Below, one piece after another: positions 1 through 10,511 of a stretch of DNA of 64,000 bases. Made by a program: the position numbers and the translations under genes. The notes under the pieces are model-generated. The model searched no databases. It was not told the origin of the DNA and worked only from the letters and a program-made list of their open reading frames with translations. The DNA is from Nepenthes gracilis. Its lineage: Eukaryota > Streptophyta > Magnoliopsida > Caryophyllales > Nepenthaceae. Every line of letters starts with the position of its first letter. Position 1 is the stretch's first letter. The DNA is taken from the NCBI GenBank assembly GCA_033239525.1, contig BSYO01000003.1, forward strand, positions 9,170,001-9,234,000, read 5' to 3'.

Positions 1-288
1 TTACGCTCTTGACAAGCCTCAAGAACGTCTCTTACATCTAAAGGCGAATACTCCTTCCTACCTCAATCTCCCTCTCTATCTCAACTCTTATTTCTAGTTA
101 ACTTATTGTAATTCGAAGACTTATTATTGACTTGAACGTCGAGAGTGTTTGCGGTGGGACACATCCCATCGACACCTGACCTCTTATTTGTTGTAGTGGT
201 GTGCATGGTCTAAATTCGGTGAACCGAGCTGGATCCAGACGACCCAATCGACTCGAATCTATTTGAAATTGGATCCAGGTACACATCA
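1..288 (+). mobile_element. 3' end of a Tat-type LTR (fragment)
   Basis: Positions 131-175 hold the motif GACTTGAACGTCGAGAGTG followed by GGTGGGACACATCCCATCGAC, a stem-loop that recurs near the end of the LTRs at 49050-49100 and 58565-58610. The fragment ends ACACATCA at 288, the same terminus as the LTR ending at 16805. No open frame of interest. The element body must lie left of the window or is lost. Confidence 0.6.
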
Positions 289-469
289 AATAAATTGTCC
301 GTTTTATAAAAAAATGAGACAACTATAAAAAAAATCTAATAATAATAATTATTATAATTATATAAATAATTTCAATCAATTTAAAATAGTATATGCCAAT
401 TCTCTTATTTTGACAGTATTATAGATGCTAATATTATAAATTAGGTGATGCCAAATTTGTATATGTAGG
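289..469. other. AT-rich spacer
   Basis: Short AT-rich stretch between the LTR fragment and element A. No gene, repeat or RNA signal seen. Confidence 0.5.
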
Positions 470-689
470 TGATGGATCCAGTAGCAATGGACCTAGGAGG
501 ACAGGCCTCATAATAGGCCTACAACTCAGCTCCAACGCAACAAGATTTATTCAAAGTAAAAGGTTCCACATTACTCAAATAAGAGGAGCGCATTTACAGA
601 TCACACTCTAAAGTCAGACTCCCTCAAGTATGGAAGGACAAGATCCAGATGACTTGGCATCCCCAAGAGGGGGCCTACCCTGTGTCCAG

Positions 690-1320
690 GAGCTAGTCTT
701 CCGACAAGGAGCTCTTCATCCTAGAACCAGGAGCACTCTGTCACGGAGCCAAGAGCCATCTATCTAGGAACCAGGAACCCTCCGTCCTAGAGCTAACCCG
801 CCATTCAGGAGCTAAGAGCCTTCCGTTCAGAAGCCAGGATCCATTTGTTATGGAGCTAACCCTTCATCCCGGAATAAGGAGCCTTTCGTCTTGGAGCCAG
901 GAGCCCTCCATTTGGGAGCCAGGAACCCTTCGTCCTGGAGCCAACCCTCCGTCAGGAGCTAAGAGCATTTTGTCCCGGAGCCAAGAGACCTTCGTTCTTG
1001 TGCAAAGAGCCCTCCATCCCGTAACTAACCCTCTGTCCTGGAGCCAAGAGTCCCCCGTTCGAGAGCTAGGAGCCCTCCATCCTAGAGCTAACTCTCTGCA
1101 CCGGAGCTAGGAGTACCCTATCATAGAGACAAGAGTCCTGCATCTCAGAGCCAACATTCTATCCCAAAATTAGGAGCACTCCATCTCGGAGGCAAGAGTC
1201 CTCCGTCCGGAAGCTAGGAGCCCTTCGTCTCAGAGCTGGTTCTACGTCTCGAAGCTAGGAGCCCTCTGTCCCTAAGCCAGGAGCCCGTTGTCTAAGAGCT
1301 AGCCCTCCGCTCGAGTGACT
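690..1320 (+). repeat. Minisatellite 1 in element A LTR (GGAGCCAGGAGCCCTCCGTC type)
   Basis: Roughly 20-25 bp degenerate units of the form GAGCCAGGAGCCCTCCGTCC are strung together for about 600 bp. The same array occurs in the 3' LTR at about 5100-5740. Open frames across it are by-products of repetition. Confidence 0.85.
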
Positions 1321-1524
1321 AGGATGTCGGCTCATTAGTGTAGTTTAGTCCTCCGCCTCTAAGCCGTCCTTTACTAGGGTGCACCTCTAAGACGTCCCTC
1401 AGTAAGTAGGGCACAATTTTTAGTGAAAAACCACCCTCGAATGAGATTGAAGTGCCAAGAAAGGTCCAAGCTCTCTTTTCTTACATAGCTCTTTCTTATC
1501 CATAGTGAACCTCTCCCTGCCGAG

Positions 1525-1790
1525 TGTATCTCTAGTAAGCCACTCCCTACCGTGTGTATTACTAGTGAGCCATTCCCTATCGAATGCATCCATAATGAAT
1601 CATCCCCTGTTGAGTGCATTCCTAGTGAACCACTACTTACCAAGTGCATTCATAGTGAGCCACTTTCTATCGAGTGCATCTATAGTGAGCCACGCCCTAC
1701 CAAGTGCATCTTTAGTAAGTTACTTTCTACCGAGTATATCCATAGAGAGCCACTCCCTACCCAGTGATCCATAGTGAGCAACTTACCAAG
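1525..1790 (+). repeat. Minisatellite 2 in element A LTR (33-bp unit)
   Basis: About eight units of roughly 33 bp, each resembling GTGAGCCACTCCCTACCGAG followed by TGCATCCATA. Because the unit is a multiple of three, it stays open in more than one frame and yields repetitive peptides that should not be read as genes. The partner array is at about 5930-6275. Confidence 0.9.
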
Positions 1791-2085
1791 TGTAACCCTA
1801 ATGATTCACCAACCTTGTGCAACCAGAAAGGAACCCAAATCTCCTTCTTTTTGAAGCCTCCCTCATCGGGCGCACCTGTAGGAGCCAATCCTCCTCTCAC
1901 ATCTCCCACTCACATGCAATTTTGTATTGAATAGCATCCTCATTGCATCTTTCTATTTGTAGTTTGTCGTGTGTAAGTTTCAAATTAGTAGCGACGGAAA
2001 TCAAACTCGCTCCAATTTGACAAGCAGTGGAAGTGTGGAAGGCTTCCTTAATCCGTACCACAACCCGACAACCAAGGATGCATCA

Positions 2086-2105
2086 TTGGCGCCTATTTGG
2101 GGAGC
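2086..2105 (+). other. Primer binding site of element A
   Basis: TTGGCGCCTATTTGGGGAGC directly follows the LTR terminus CATCA. It matches the form used by the Tat elements here (TTGGCGCCATCTGTGGGAAG in element C), commonly attributed to a tRNA-Asp-like primer. Confidence 0.75.
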
Positions 2106-2689
2106 AATTAAAAAGTCTAACTACCACTCACCAACCAAACAAATATGGTCCATGCTTGCGCTCCAGCCAGCGTGTCGGCTGGAGATATCACCTCCCATGG
2201 CGGCAATCCCTCTTTGGGGTAGCCATGCTAGAAGGCGACCGATCTCATACAAATGCGTGCCACGATCGCCAGGTGCCCAGTTCGGCACCCTCGTCTAGGC
2301 CCTTCGCACCCATTGGGATGCACAACGCTATGGGCTCCGTCCTTTAGCATTAGGCTAAGTCGAAGAAGATCAGCAATCTGGGCATGAGCCATTACACCAG
2401 CCAGAGGCGACTCTCCTGTGATGACGACACAACGCCGGGTAGCCATGCGGATGGATGATCGACTCCAAGCGTCCAAGCACTCTCAGTCCTACCGAGGGCT
2501 CTAAACCTATCATCCTAGTCTGCCTAAGCCTGTCGGAAGACGCAATGCTAGGGGCTTCGCCGTTCAATTTTTAGGCGATCAGAGAAATTCAGCATCCTTA
2601 GAGGACTAGCTGGCCCGATGGCCTCAGGACCAAGGTGGCCTCAAATGCCAGGATCTAGCAACCACTAGAGGTCCGACCCAGTAATGAGA

Positions 2690-3030
2690 TATGGAATAAA
2701 GCCCGAAGCAGCAACACCTCTTATTAGTCTATTGCGTAGCAACAAATCCCATAGAAGCTATAACGGTTCTCACAATGGGAGCTCGATATGTTCGGTCCAC
2801 TGTCCATTGCATTACAACGGGCATTGTTTAGTCAAGCACCATACCAATTCGGGGTGTTTGAGGCCATATTGGTCAACAACGAAACTCGAGCTACTGGCCA
2901 TCGAATCACCCAGCACGGTGGCAAGGCAATGCCGGGCGAGTCCATGGTGGAGGACCACATCCCACAAAGTATAGAGGCCGTAGGCGAAAGCTCCTATTAG
3001 AGTGCCTCGACGACCCTTCGAAGCGGTGCA
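2690..3030 (+). pseudogene. Decayed integrase C-terminal remnant in element A
   Basis: Near 2940-3030 the + frames read in pieces MVEDHIPQSIEAVG and STTLRSG. These line up with the integrase C-terminal pattern FEVGDLVLRSVEATGK then SAILRGG seen intact in element C. Upstream, residues such as CSVHCPLHY and STTKLELLA resemble CSTHHPLYH and TTRLEPLA in element B (53935-54290, minus strand), so A and B descend from the same deleted form. Frameshifted and not functional. Confidence 0.45.
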
Positions 3031-4862
3031 AGCTTGTTGTGCACCGGGGCAGTAAACTAGTTCTAAGGGCATAACATGTCATCCACCGCCAAGCACCTAT
3101 GACGATTCTACACCGAATCTAAGTCTCGCATGCGACATATGCTTGCTTGAACCACGCTGTTATTAGTAGAATAATCATTTTGCCTCCTCATGCGAATGCC
3201 TGCATATTATCTTCTAGCATCAAACGACTTAAATTACTCCTAAGTCGGGTGAATTCACATTCACCTATTACAAAATCTTGGTTTCGAACCAACGGTTGAT
3301 AGACGGTCGAATTTAAACCTATGTTTTAGCAACCGAGCGGCCCATAGATAATCGAAATTTAACCTCGGTCCCGTCATTGAGTGGCCCATTTGCGGTAAAA
3401 ATCTAGGCCCGGGGGATCTTGGAGCTCTTAACCAAGAGGCCACTAAAACCTTAGATGGCTTTTATAGCGGGCATGCAACGACTTTTCTCCGACGGAGAGA
3501 GCACATTCGGTCATTGATGGTTAGCAAGTTAGGCTCAGACGCATGTGAGTAATGACGCCCTCTTGATAGGAAAGAGCACCAAAGTGGCAGCATGTAGGTG
3601 GCATCTTACAACCCTCCCAAAGCCCTATGGCTGCGGCCTAAAAATCCATTACTTGAACGAGGCTCACCTATTGCCATGCCATGACATCCTCCAGGGAGGA
3701 TGCACACGAGAGGGCCAAAGCACCTAGAAAAAAAAGGGGCAAGAATCACCCCAAGAAGCAGCAGAGCTACTAGCCTGCCCCAGACACACAAGTACGGTCG
3801 TACATCAAAGATGAAGAAGTCATAAATCGGTCCAGAGAATGACCGATAAATGTCCTGGGGACTCTCTTAGGACGGGGTAAGAGTCAGGCAACCCTCCTAA
3901 TAAAGCTCTTCAACCCCGGTGCCCATCGACATCAACACCTATTAGAAGGAAACCAGCTATTTGAAGGTCTGGCGTGCCCTGGTAGGTTGCCAACCGATGG
4001 AAATAGAAACCGACGTGACACCGAGACCCTCTCTCAAGCAGGCGCCGAAGAAGGCGCCCCGCTAGTTCCTAGGGGTCCGACGATTCCTTTAACCCCAAGA
4101 GGACTCTGATGTTGGAGGCTTGAAGTGGGACCCCATGACAATCCAAGCGGTGACATCTAGCTCTCCACTTGGGCCACGATGGCCCGCAAGGTTCGGGCGA
4201 CGGCAACATTCATACTTGGCCGACAAGCAAGTTCTCCTTATGCCACGAACTCCTCCCAGTAGGAGCAAGTGTAGCCTGAGGTGCAAGCCCAGGTCAACCC
4301 CGATGGAAATGATGACAACAACACTCGCTCGACCTTCCAACTCTCTTGCCGCTCGGACTCTTGGTACACGTCCTCACAATAAGGCAATCCGATCTGGAGC
4401 TCAAGGCTTTCCCTCTATGAGCTCTCATATTTTGCATGATACTTGGACCGCTCATGGTCAACTCTAGTGGTCCATTCCAGCATCGAAGTTTGTCGAAGGG
4501 CTCATCGCCCACGGTCCATCCAGATGAGTCGCTCTTGCCCAGGTCGACCAATGAAGACTAATTAGCGCTTAGCCTCCAAGACGACTACCTAGCAGCCAAG
4601 ACGGACTTTAGATTTATCCACATATCATTAGCTTCAAGTGAGGAAGGGCAACTCCCACCGATCTCAACTTGTGGTTGTGCGGGCTCCATACTAGCTCTGA
4701 GTTCTCACATCACTTGACTGGTGAAAACGATTCATGAAGCAATGTATAGAGAGCCACTCCATTTATAACTAGAAGAAGACATCCACTAGCATTAAGACAA
4801 CGGGATCATGCACGATGATATCCTATCATGACATGTCGGGAGTTAAATTTTTAAACTTTTCA
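3031..4862 (+). other. Non-coding internal region of element A
   Basis: No credible protein. At about 3290-3400 are two to three copies of a unit containing GAGCGGCCCAT, the reverse complement of the ATGGGCCGCCTGGATGACC unit of elements B and D. At about 3485-3535 the minus strand carries a hairpin-like motif (TGCTCTCTCCGTCGGAGAAA) shared with the region 3' of the antisense gene in D and E1. So this stretch corresponds to the antisense-gene side of a Tat element, with the gene itself unrecognisable. Confidence 0.5.
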
Positions 4863-4876
4863 GTATGGGGGGCTAG
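4863..4876 (+). other. Polypurine tract of element A
   Basis: GTATGGGGGGCTAG lies directly before the 3' LTR start TGATGGGTCC. It parallels ATAAGGGGCTAG before the LTR at 48337, and CATGGGGGACTAG and CATGGGGGGCTCG (minus strand) in elements B and C. Confidence 0.75.
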
Positions 4877-6475
4877 TGATGGGTCCAGTTGCTATGGGTC
4901 TAAGGGGCTAGGTCCCATAGTAGGCCCACAACTTAGCTGCAACACAACAAGATTTTTTCAAAATGAAAGGTCCCACATTACTGAAGTAGGAAGAGCACAT
5001 TGCGGATCACACTATAATGCCAAGCACCGTCAAATTCGGAAGGAAAAGCTCTTAATGGCATGGCATCCCAAGGAAGGGGAGCCTACCCTCTCGTCCAAGA
5101 GTTAGTCCTTCGACAAGGAGCCCTCCCTTCTAGAGCCAAGAGCCTTACATCCCAGAGTAGGGAGTCCTCCATCGGAGAGTAACGAGTCCTCCGTCCCGAA
5201 ACTAGGAGTCCTCCGTCCTGAAACCAGCACTTCTTCCAGGAGCCAAGAGCTATCCATCCAGGAGCCAAGAGCCCTCTATCCCGGAGCTAGGTGCCCTTCG
5301 TTCAGAGCCAACCCTCCATCCAAGAGCCAAGATCTCTCCGTCCAGGAGCCAACCCTTCATCCTAGAGCCAAAACCCTCCGTCCGGGAGCTAGGAGCCCTT
5401 CGTCCCATAGCCAGCCCTTCATTCTAGAGCCAAGAGCCCTCCATCCGAGAGTTAGGAGCCCTTTGTCCCAAAACCAGAAGCACTTCATCTCAAAGCTATG
5501 AGTCCTTTGTCTCGGAGCTAACCCTCCGTCTCGGAGTCAGGAGCAATCCGTCCTGAAGCCACAAGTCCCCCGTCTCGAAGCCAACTCTCCAGCCTAGAGT
5601 CAGAAGCACTTCGTCTCAAAGCTAAGAGTCCTCTATCCGAAAACCAGGAGCCCTCCGTCCCAAAGCAAGTCCTTCGTCCCAGAGCCAAGAGCCTTTCGTC
5701 CCAAAATCAGGAGCTCGCTGTCCAAGAGTTAATCCTTCACTTGGGTGACTAGGATGTCGTCCCATTAGTGCAGTTTAGTTCTCTAAGACGCCCTTCATTG
5801 GGGTGCACCTCTAAGACCCCCCTCAGTAGGGCGCAACTTTTAGTGAAAAAACCACTCGCAAACGAGACTCAAGAGCCAAGAAAGGTCCAAACTCTCTTTT
5901 CTTGTACAACTCTTTCTCATTCATAGTGAGCTAGTCCCTATTGAGTGCATCCCTAGTGAGTCACTCCCTACCGTGTGCATCTCTAGTGAGCCATTCCCTA
6001 CCAAATACATCCATAAAGAGTCACTCATTGCTGAATGTATCCTAGTGAGCCACTCTCTGTCGAGTGCGTCAATAGTGTGCTACTCCCTACCGAGTGCATC
6101 CTTAATGAGCTACTCCTGTCAAGTGCATTCCTAGTGAGCTACTTCCTACCGAGTACATCTCTAATGAGCTACTCTCTACTGAGTATGTTAATAGTGAGTT
6201 ACTCTATATCGAATGCATTTCTAGTGAGCCGCTTCCTACCAAGTGCATCTCTAATGAGCCACTCATCGAGTGCAACCCTATTAAATCATCAACCATGTGC
6301 AACCAGAAGGGAGCGCAGACCTCCTTCCTCTCTAAACCGCCCCCGTTGGGCACACTTACAGGAGCCAATCCTCCTCTCACATCTCGCACTCATATGCAAT
6401 TTTACAATGGTTAGTATCCTCCTTATATCTTTCGATGTCCTTGAAAAGATTTTTTATTTGAATGTCGGGGGATAA
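4877..6475 (+). repeat. 3' LTR of element A
   Basis: Direct copy of 470-2085 starting TGATGGGTCCAGTTGCTATG. It repeats both minisatellites (about 5100-5740 and 5930-6275) with different unit copies. It ends near GAATGTCGGGGGATAAATC, where similarity to the 5' LTR stops. The true end is uncertain because another LTR sequence follows immediately. Confidence 0.75.
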
Positions 6476-7216
6476 ATCGAGGAGTAGCCTGCTAATGCAT
6501 GGGCCAGAATTGAGGAGTGAGTCAGGAAGATTTCTAACTTGAGTTGGGTTGGCCCAAATCCAGTGCACGAAAGGAAGAAATATCCAAGTAACAACGACTC
6601 AATAAAAAATAATTTTGAGTCCATGAGGTAAAATGGGCAATTACTAAACCTAGAGGTGCGATTTAAACTGCCAAGCATTGAAGGGTCATAATAGAGCACT
6701 AAATGGGCTACTTCAGGTAGTTGGTGCAGCGATCCTAAATGGTACCTTCAGGATCATAGAAGCGACTCGAACCAAGAGCCAAGTAATCTGGCCATTACAT
6801 GAAGCTAGTCGTTACGCACATATGTAGCGCTCCTCATCACCGAATAGGAACCAAGCCAACGCATTGATTCAGGGGTCTACTATTCAAATGGTATCTTTAC
6901 TATAAATACGACCTTTTTCCTATAGAAAAATGAAAAAAATGAGGAGGACTGAGACAAAGTTTGATGACAAGAAAAATAGTGAGTCACTCCACTAGACGAG
7001 TGCACAATTCGTAAATTGAGACACTTTACCATTCGAGTGAAAAAAATAAAGCCACTCTATCCAATGAATGCATCAAACAGAGCCTAACCCTCTAAATAAA
7101 TATTCATCCTCACCCATTTTACATTCTCTTGACATTCACTCTAATTTCCTTGTGTATTTCACATTTGAGTAGAAATATTTTTAATTTGAGTGTCGGAGGA
7201 TATATTAAAAAACGAA
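6476..7216 (+). mobile_element. LTR fragment G, left part
   Basis: Contains a TATA-like CTATAAATACGACC at about 6899-6912 and ends GAGTGTCGGAGGATATATT near 7205, the segment that precedes the LTR end in relatives. The missing 3' end resumes at 10359, after the solo LTR. Whether this is a separate LTR or a rearranged part of element A's 3' LTR cannot be settled by eye. Confidence 0.5.
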
Positions 7217-8705
7217 TGTGATGACCCGAGCTCGGATCCTCGAACCCGACCCGGATCATCACGGTGAAAGTCTCGAATTATCCTAAATCATCAATTACAC
7301 GTCATCAATGAATTCAACATCATTAAAAACATAAACAATGAATCTCATAAATGTATTATTAATTAAATATTAATTACATCAATAATAAATAACTTCAATA
7401 ACATCAATATCCAAAATAATAATCCTCATAAGGAAAATCTAATAAAATTAAATAGTAACATACCCAATAAAAAAATCTTAAGTCTCTATCATAGAAGTCT
7501 CAATCTCTGAGATCACCTCATCCTGGAGTCTACACAATAACACGCGATCTCTTTTATCCTACTATCAACTTGTCAATTCTGAAGCTAATAAAATATAAGA
7601 GTGAGCCAAAACCCAGCAAGAGATAATAATAAAAAACGCTAATAACAATAATAATTTTGGATATTAAACTATAAAGGTCTCAATATTATTCCAATTATCT
7701 ACTACATCCGAGAAGATTAATGGTGGCTAGGGTTTCCTGATCTACTATAAAGATCTTAATCCTTTGGAATCCGATGTCACTGATGAGTGAGGATTTCCTG
7801 GTCCATTTGTCAGTGAGAACGATAGACATAATCATAATGATAACAAATCTGGATTTCACTGAACCCGAATATCACAGGGTCTAACACAAGAATATTGCTA
7901 ACAATCATGAGGTACCCACAATCATAGAATATCACAAGGAAACTCTTGGATTTTATTCCTCCACTGTGAAATAAAGGTTGCATATATCTCCCGATAGTTG
8001 GGTACTTACACGGGCTACTCAATACTCGTAAGTTTGACCTCCGACCAAAATCCATGGTCCACAGAGGCTCTGCCCTACAAAGTACAGATGTCTCTCGAGC
8101 ATGCCCATCATGCTCATGTTCCGACTCTACCAGGTACGGAAGATATCTCACACGTCAAACTCTACGATGATCACATAGCCAGAAGCATCCTACTAATCTA
8201 GACAATGTACCTCAACACCACCGGGACACAGAACTCAGTATCGAATAAGCGTAGACCACATTAAGATGTCGTAACTTCCCATTCGACTAGATATCTTAAT
8301 GTTTTCATACATTCTCCTCAACCTTAACTATAGAAGCCAATAATCCAAATACTAACACGATCAAGTAATAATGCAAAGAAGGCTTTACAACTACAACAAC
8401 AGAACTGTCGTTCGGTGCTGACAAAGACTGTATTTACGCTATCAAATCTAACACAAAGGAATTTATCACTGTATTTACATAGTTCAACCATTTAACTATC
8501 CTTCCATACTGTTCCGGTGTGATGCCTCCAACTAAGGCCAACAATATTTACTTTTATTTAACTTTCATTCCCAAATAATTGTGCAAGGTTCCAATTAATT
8601 AATCAGCAATATTAATTTCTTCATAAAATTAGCATACAATATACATATGTACATAGCTCCGAACACAGGCTAATATATATTTATAAATATAACATATACA
8701 AACTG

Positions 8706-9260
8706 TAAATGCCCTCTACTCATCTTTTCATTTTTATTCTCATGCATACGCATATACTCATACATGAACACATATATATTTATTTACTGCCCATATATAT
8801 ATATACACACACACTCTCTCTCTGCTGCACACATTCATACACACACGGCTGCACACACAGCAGCAGCTCTGCCACAACTCACACTGCACACCAACACCCT
8901 GACATGCACACAGCAACATACACCGTCACACTCACACATGGCTACTGACCAGCCCACACACACACCACTCACATACCCACACACAAGCAGTTGCAGACCC
9001 AACCCACACACACAAACACTGCTACAGACCCACACACAGCCACATTGCCAACACCGGGTTACACCCACACACAACAACAACGCACTGCACTGCTCCCCCA
9101 AACAGTGCACGCATACACACGGCTACCCAACAGTTCACACCCACGTCATCTCACACCTTCCCACTGCTACGCACACACACGCACAACCACACTGATGCAC
9201 ACATACACCCACCTCAGCAACATCACACCGCTCCCACACACAGTACACAATAAGCATGTA
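8706..9260. repeat. CA-rich low-complexity block
   Basis: About 550 bp dominated by CACA runs mixed with CTGC and CAGC. It lies inside the solo LTR. The several open frames across it (His/Thr-rich on +, Cys/Val-rich on -) are compositional. Confidence 0.9.
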
Positions 9261-9959
9261 CATATATCTGCACACACATACTTATACCCAAACACACGCA
9301 TCTGCACGTACAAATGTGCATTCATATTTCGTATAAAATTTTAAATCGATTATACACCCAAATCAATTGGCAGAGCACAAAGCTCTGTTTTCTCACCCGA
9401 TTCTAACATCGCACACACAATTAGGAAACTCAATTTTCTTAATTAAGCAAATGAATTCATAACAAGAGTTAATCCCAAAGCCACAACTCCGTGTGACTCA
9501 TGAACTCACTGTTCTGAATCGGTAACCTAGAACAGAGTATCGACCTCTGTTTCTCTTCTTGATTCAATTTCCACATATACCGAATTTCAACCGCATCATG
9601 AAAATTGGAAAAGAGAAGGAGCATATTGTAATAGAGGAACATTTATTTTGCAAAGCAGGAAGAGAAATGACACAAGGAGGAGATTCACTTGTCTAATTGA
9701 ATAGAGGCGGCGAGAGTTTAATGGTGGCTAGGGTTTGTGGCGGCAACGGCACAGGCTGACGACGGCAACGCAACGACAATGGCCACTAACGGCGAACATG
9801 GATGGCACACCTCCAAGCCCAAAGTGGCGATGGCGACCATGACTCCAGACGGCGACTAATCCTTTCTTGCATGGCCCTCTCCTTAAATAACAAAGGGGTT
9901 GGTTTAGGTTTACATTTGGAGCACCGATTTCCTTCCTCCTTTGTCGGCAATCTGTCGCC

Positions 9960-10062
9960 ACGCCTCCGTCCCTCTTTCTTCCTTTCCTTTCTCTCCTTTC
10001 TTCTTTTCCTTCCCTTTTCTTTCTTTCTTTTTTTTTTCTTTTCTCTTCCTTCCTTTTTCGGC
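9960..10062. repeat. CTTT/CCTT polypyrimidine tract
   Basis: Nearly uninterrupted pyrimidines on the + strand. The minus strand reads as Lys/Glu/Arg codons and gives a spurious charged ORF. Confidence 0.9.
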
Positions 10063-10358
10063 TGATCCTTTCCTATCATTATTATTGTTATTATATCATT
10101 TACTATTATTATTATTATTATATTTAAATAAATTAATTTCATAAATTATTTTAAATTTAATTAAATGACCTCACGATTATTCCTAAACCCTTGATCCAAA
10201 TTATCTAATTTATTAGGCACAAATATCTAAATCCAATTCAATAGTCTATATATTTTAAGTTTATATTTTCATACCGAATTATGAAACTTTATGTCTACAA
10301 TCATTAAAAATAATTATCCAAACTAAATAATAAAATTAAAATTATTCGGAGTGTTATA

Positions 10359-10511
10359 ATGAGTCATGTATTTTTCTTACATCTTATTTGTCTTATTATA
10401 GTGTGTAAGATCCAGATTTTGAGTAATGAAAACCAAACCCATTTCTAATCGGACTCCCATATATGGTTGCTTCCTATTTCATTAAACAGCTTGAATTTGC
10501 GAGATGCATCA
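10359..10511 (+). mobile_element. LTR fragment G, right part
   Basis: Reads TCTTATTTGTCTTATTATAG, then TGTGTAAGATCCAGATTTTG and AAACCAAACCCATTTC, and ends GATGCATCA at 10511. This is the same closing sequence as the element A 5' LTR (end at 2085) and the LTR ending at 16805. It completes the LTR interrupted at 7216. Confidence 0.6.

Larger units (their letters stand above)
470..2085 (+). repeat. 5' LTR of element A
   Basis: About 1.6 kb, TG at 470 and CA at 2085. Its terminus GATGCATCA resembles ACGCAACA of the LTR ending at 49238. It contains two separate minisatellites. Compared with other LTRs here it appears to lack the GTCGG hairpin segment near its end, jumping from CATCTTTC directly to TATTTGTAGTTTGTCGTG. 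Confidence 0.75.
470..6475 (+). mobile_element. Element A: deleted, non-autonomous Tat-type LTR retrotransposon
   Basis: Two related long direct repeats begin TGATGGATCCAGTAGCAATG (470) and TGATGGGTCCAGTTGCTATG (4877). The first ends GGATGCATCA at 2085 and is followed at once by TTGGCGCC, the start of a Tat-type primer binding site. The second is preceded by a polypurine tract. The internal part is only about 2.8 kb and has no gag, protease or RT. It keeps a decayed integrase C-terminus, a short minisatellite remnant and a hairpin motif also found in elements B, D and E1, so it is a deletion derivative of an autonomous Tat element. The 3' LTR cannot be followed cleanly past about 6475 and no target duplication was found. 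Confidence 0.75.
7217..10358 (-). mobile_element. Chromovirus-like solo LTR (about 3.1 kb)
   Basis: On the minus strand it starts TATAACACTCCG (10358) and ends GGGTCATCACA (7217). These termini are close in form to the solo LTR at 18972-22002 (TGTAACGATT ... CCGTCACA). It carries the internal landmark CTGGGTTTTGGCTCACTC, comparable with TTGGACCTGACTCACT in that LTR. A minus-strand TATA-like TTATTTAAGGAGAGG lies near 9885. Flanks ACGAA and ATGAG match at three of five positions, so the target duplication is weak. The insertion is better supported because LTR G continues on both sides. No pol is attached. Confidence 0.6.

Noticed and set aside
1505..1774. Open frames giving regular repeated peptides in the element A LTR
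   Set aside because: The 33-bp minisatellite unit is a multiple of three, so frames stay open automatically. No start context, and both LTR copies differ.
8764..9195. His/Thr-rich 143-residue ORF
   Set aside because: Pure CA-repeat composition inside a solo LTR; the opposite strand is also open.
9786..10142. Lys/Glu-rich minus-strand ORF
   Set aside because: Translation of a CTTT polypyrimidine tract; no domain.
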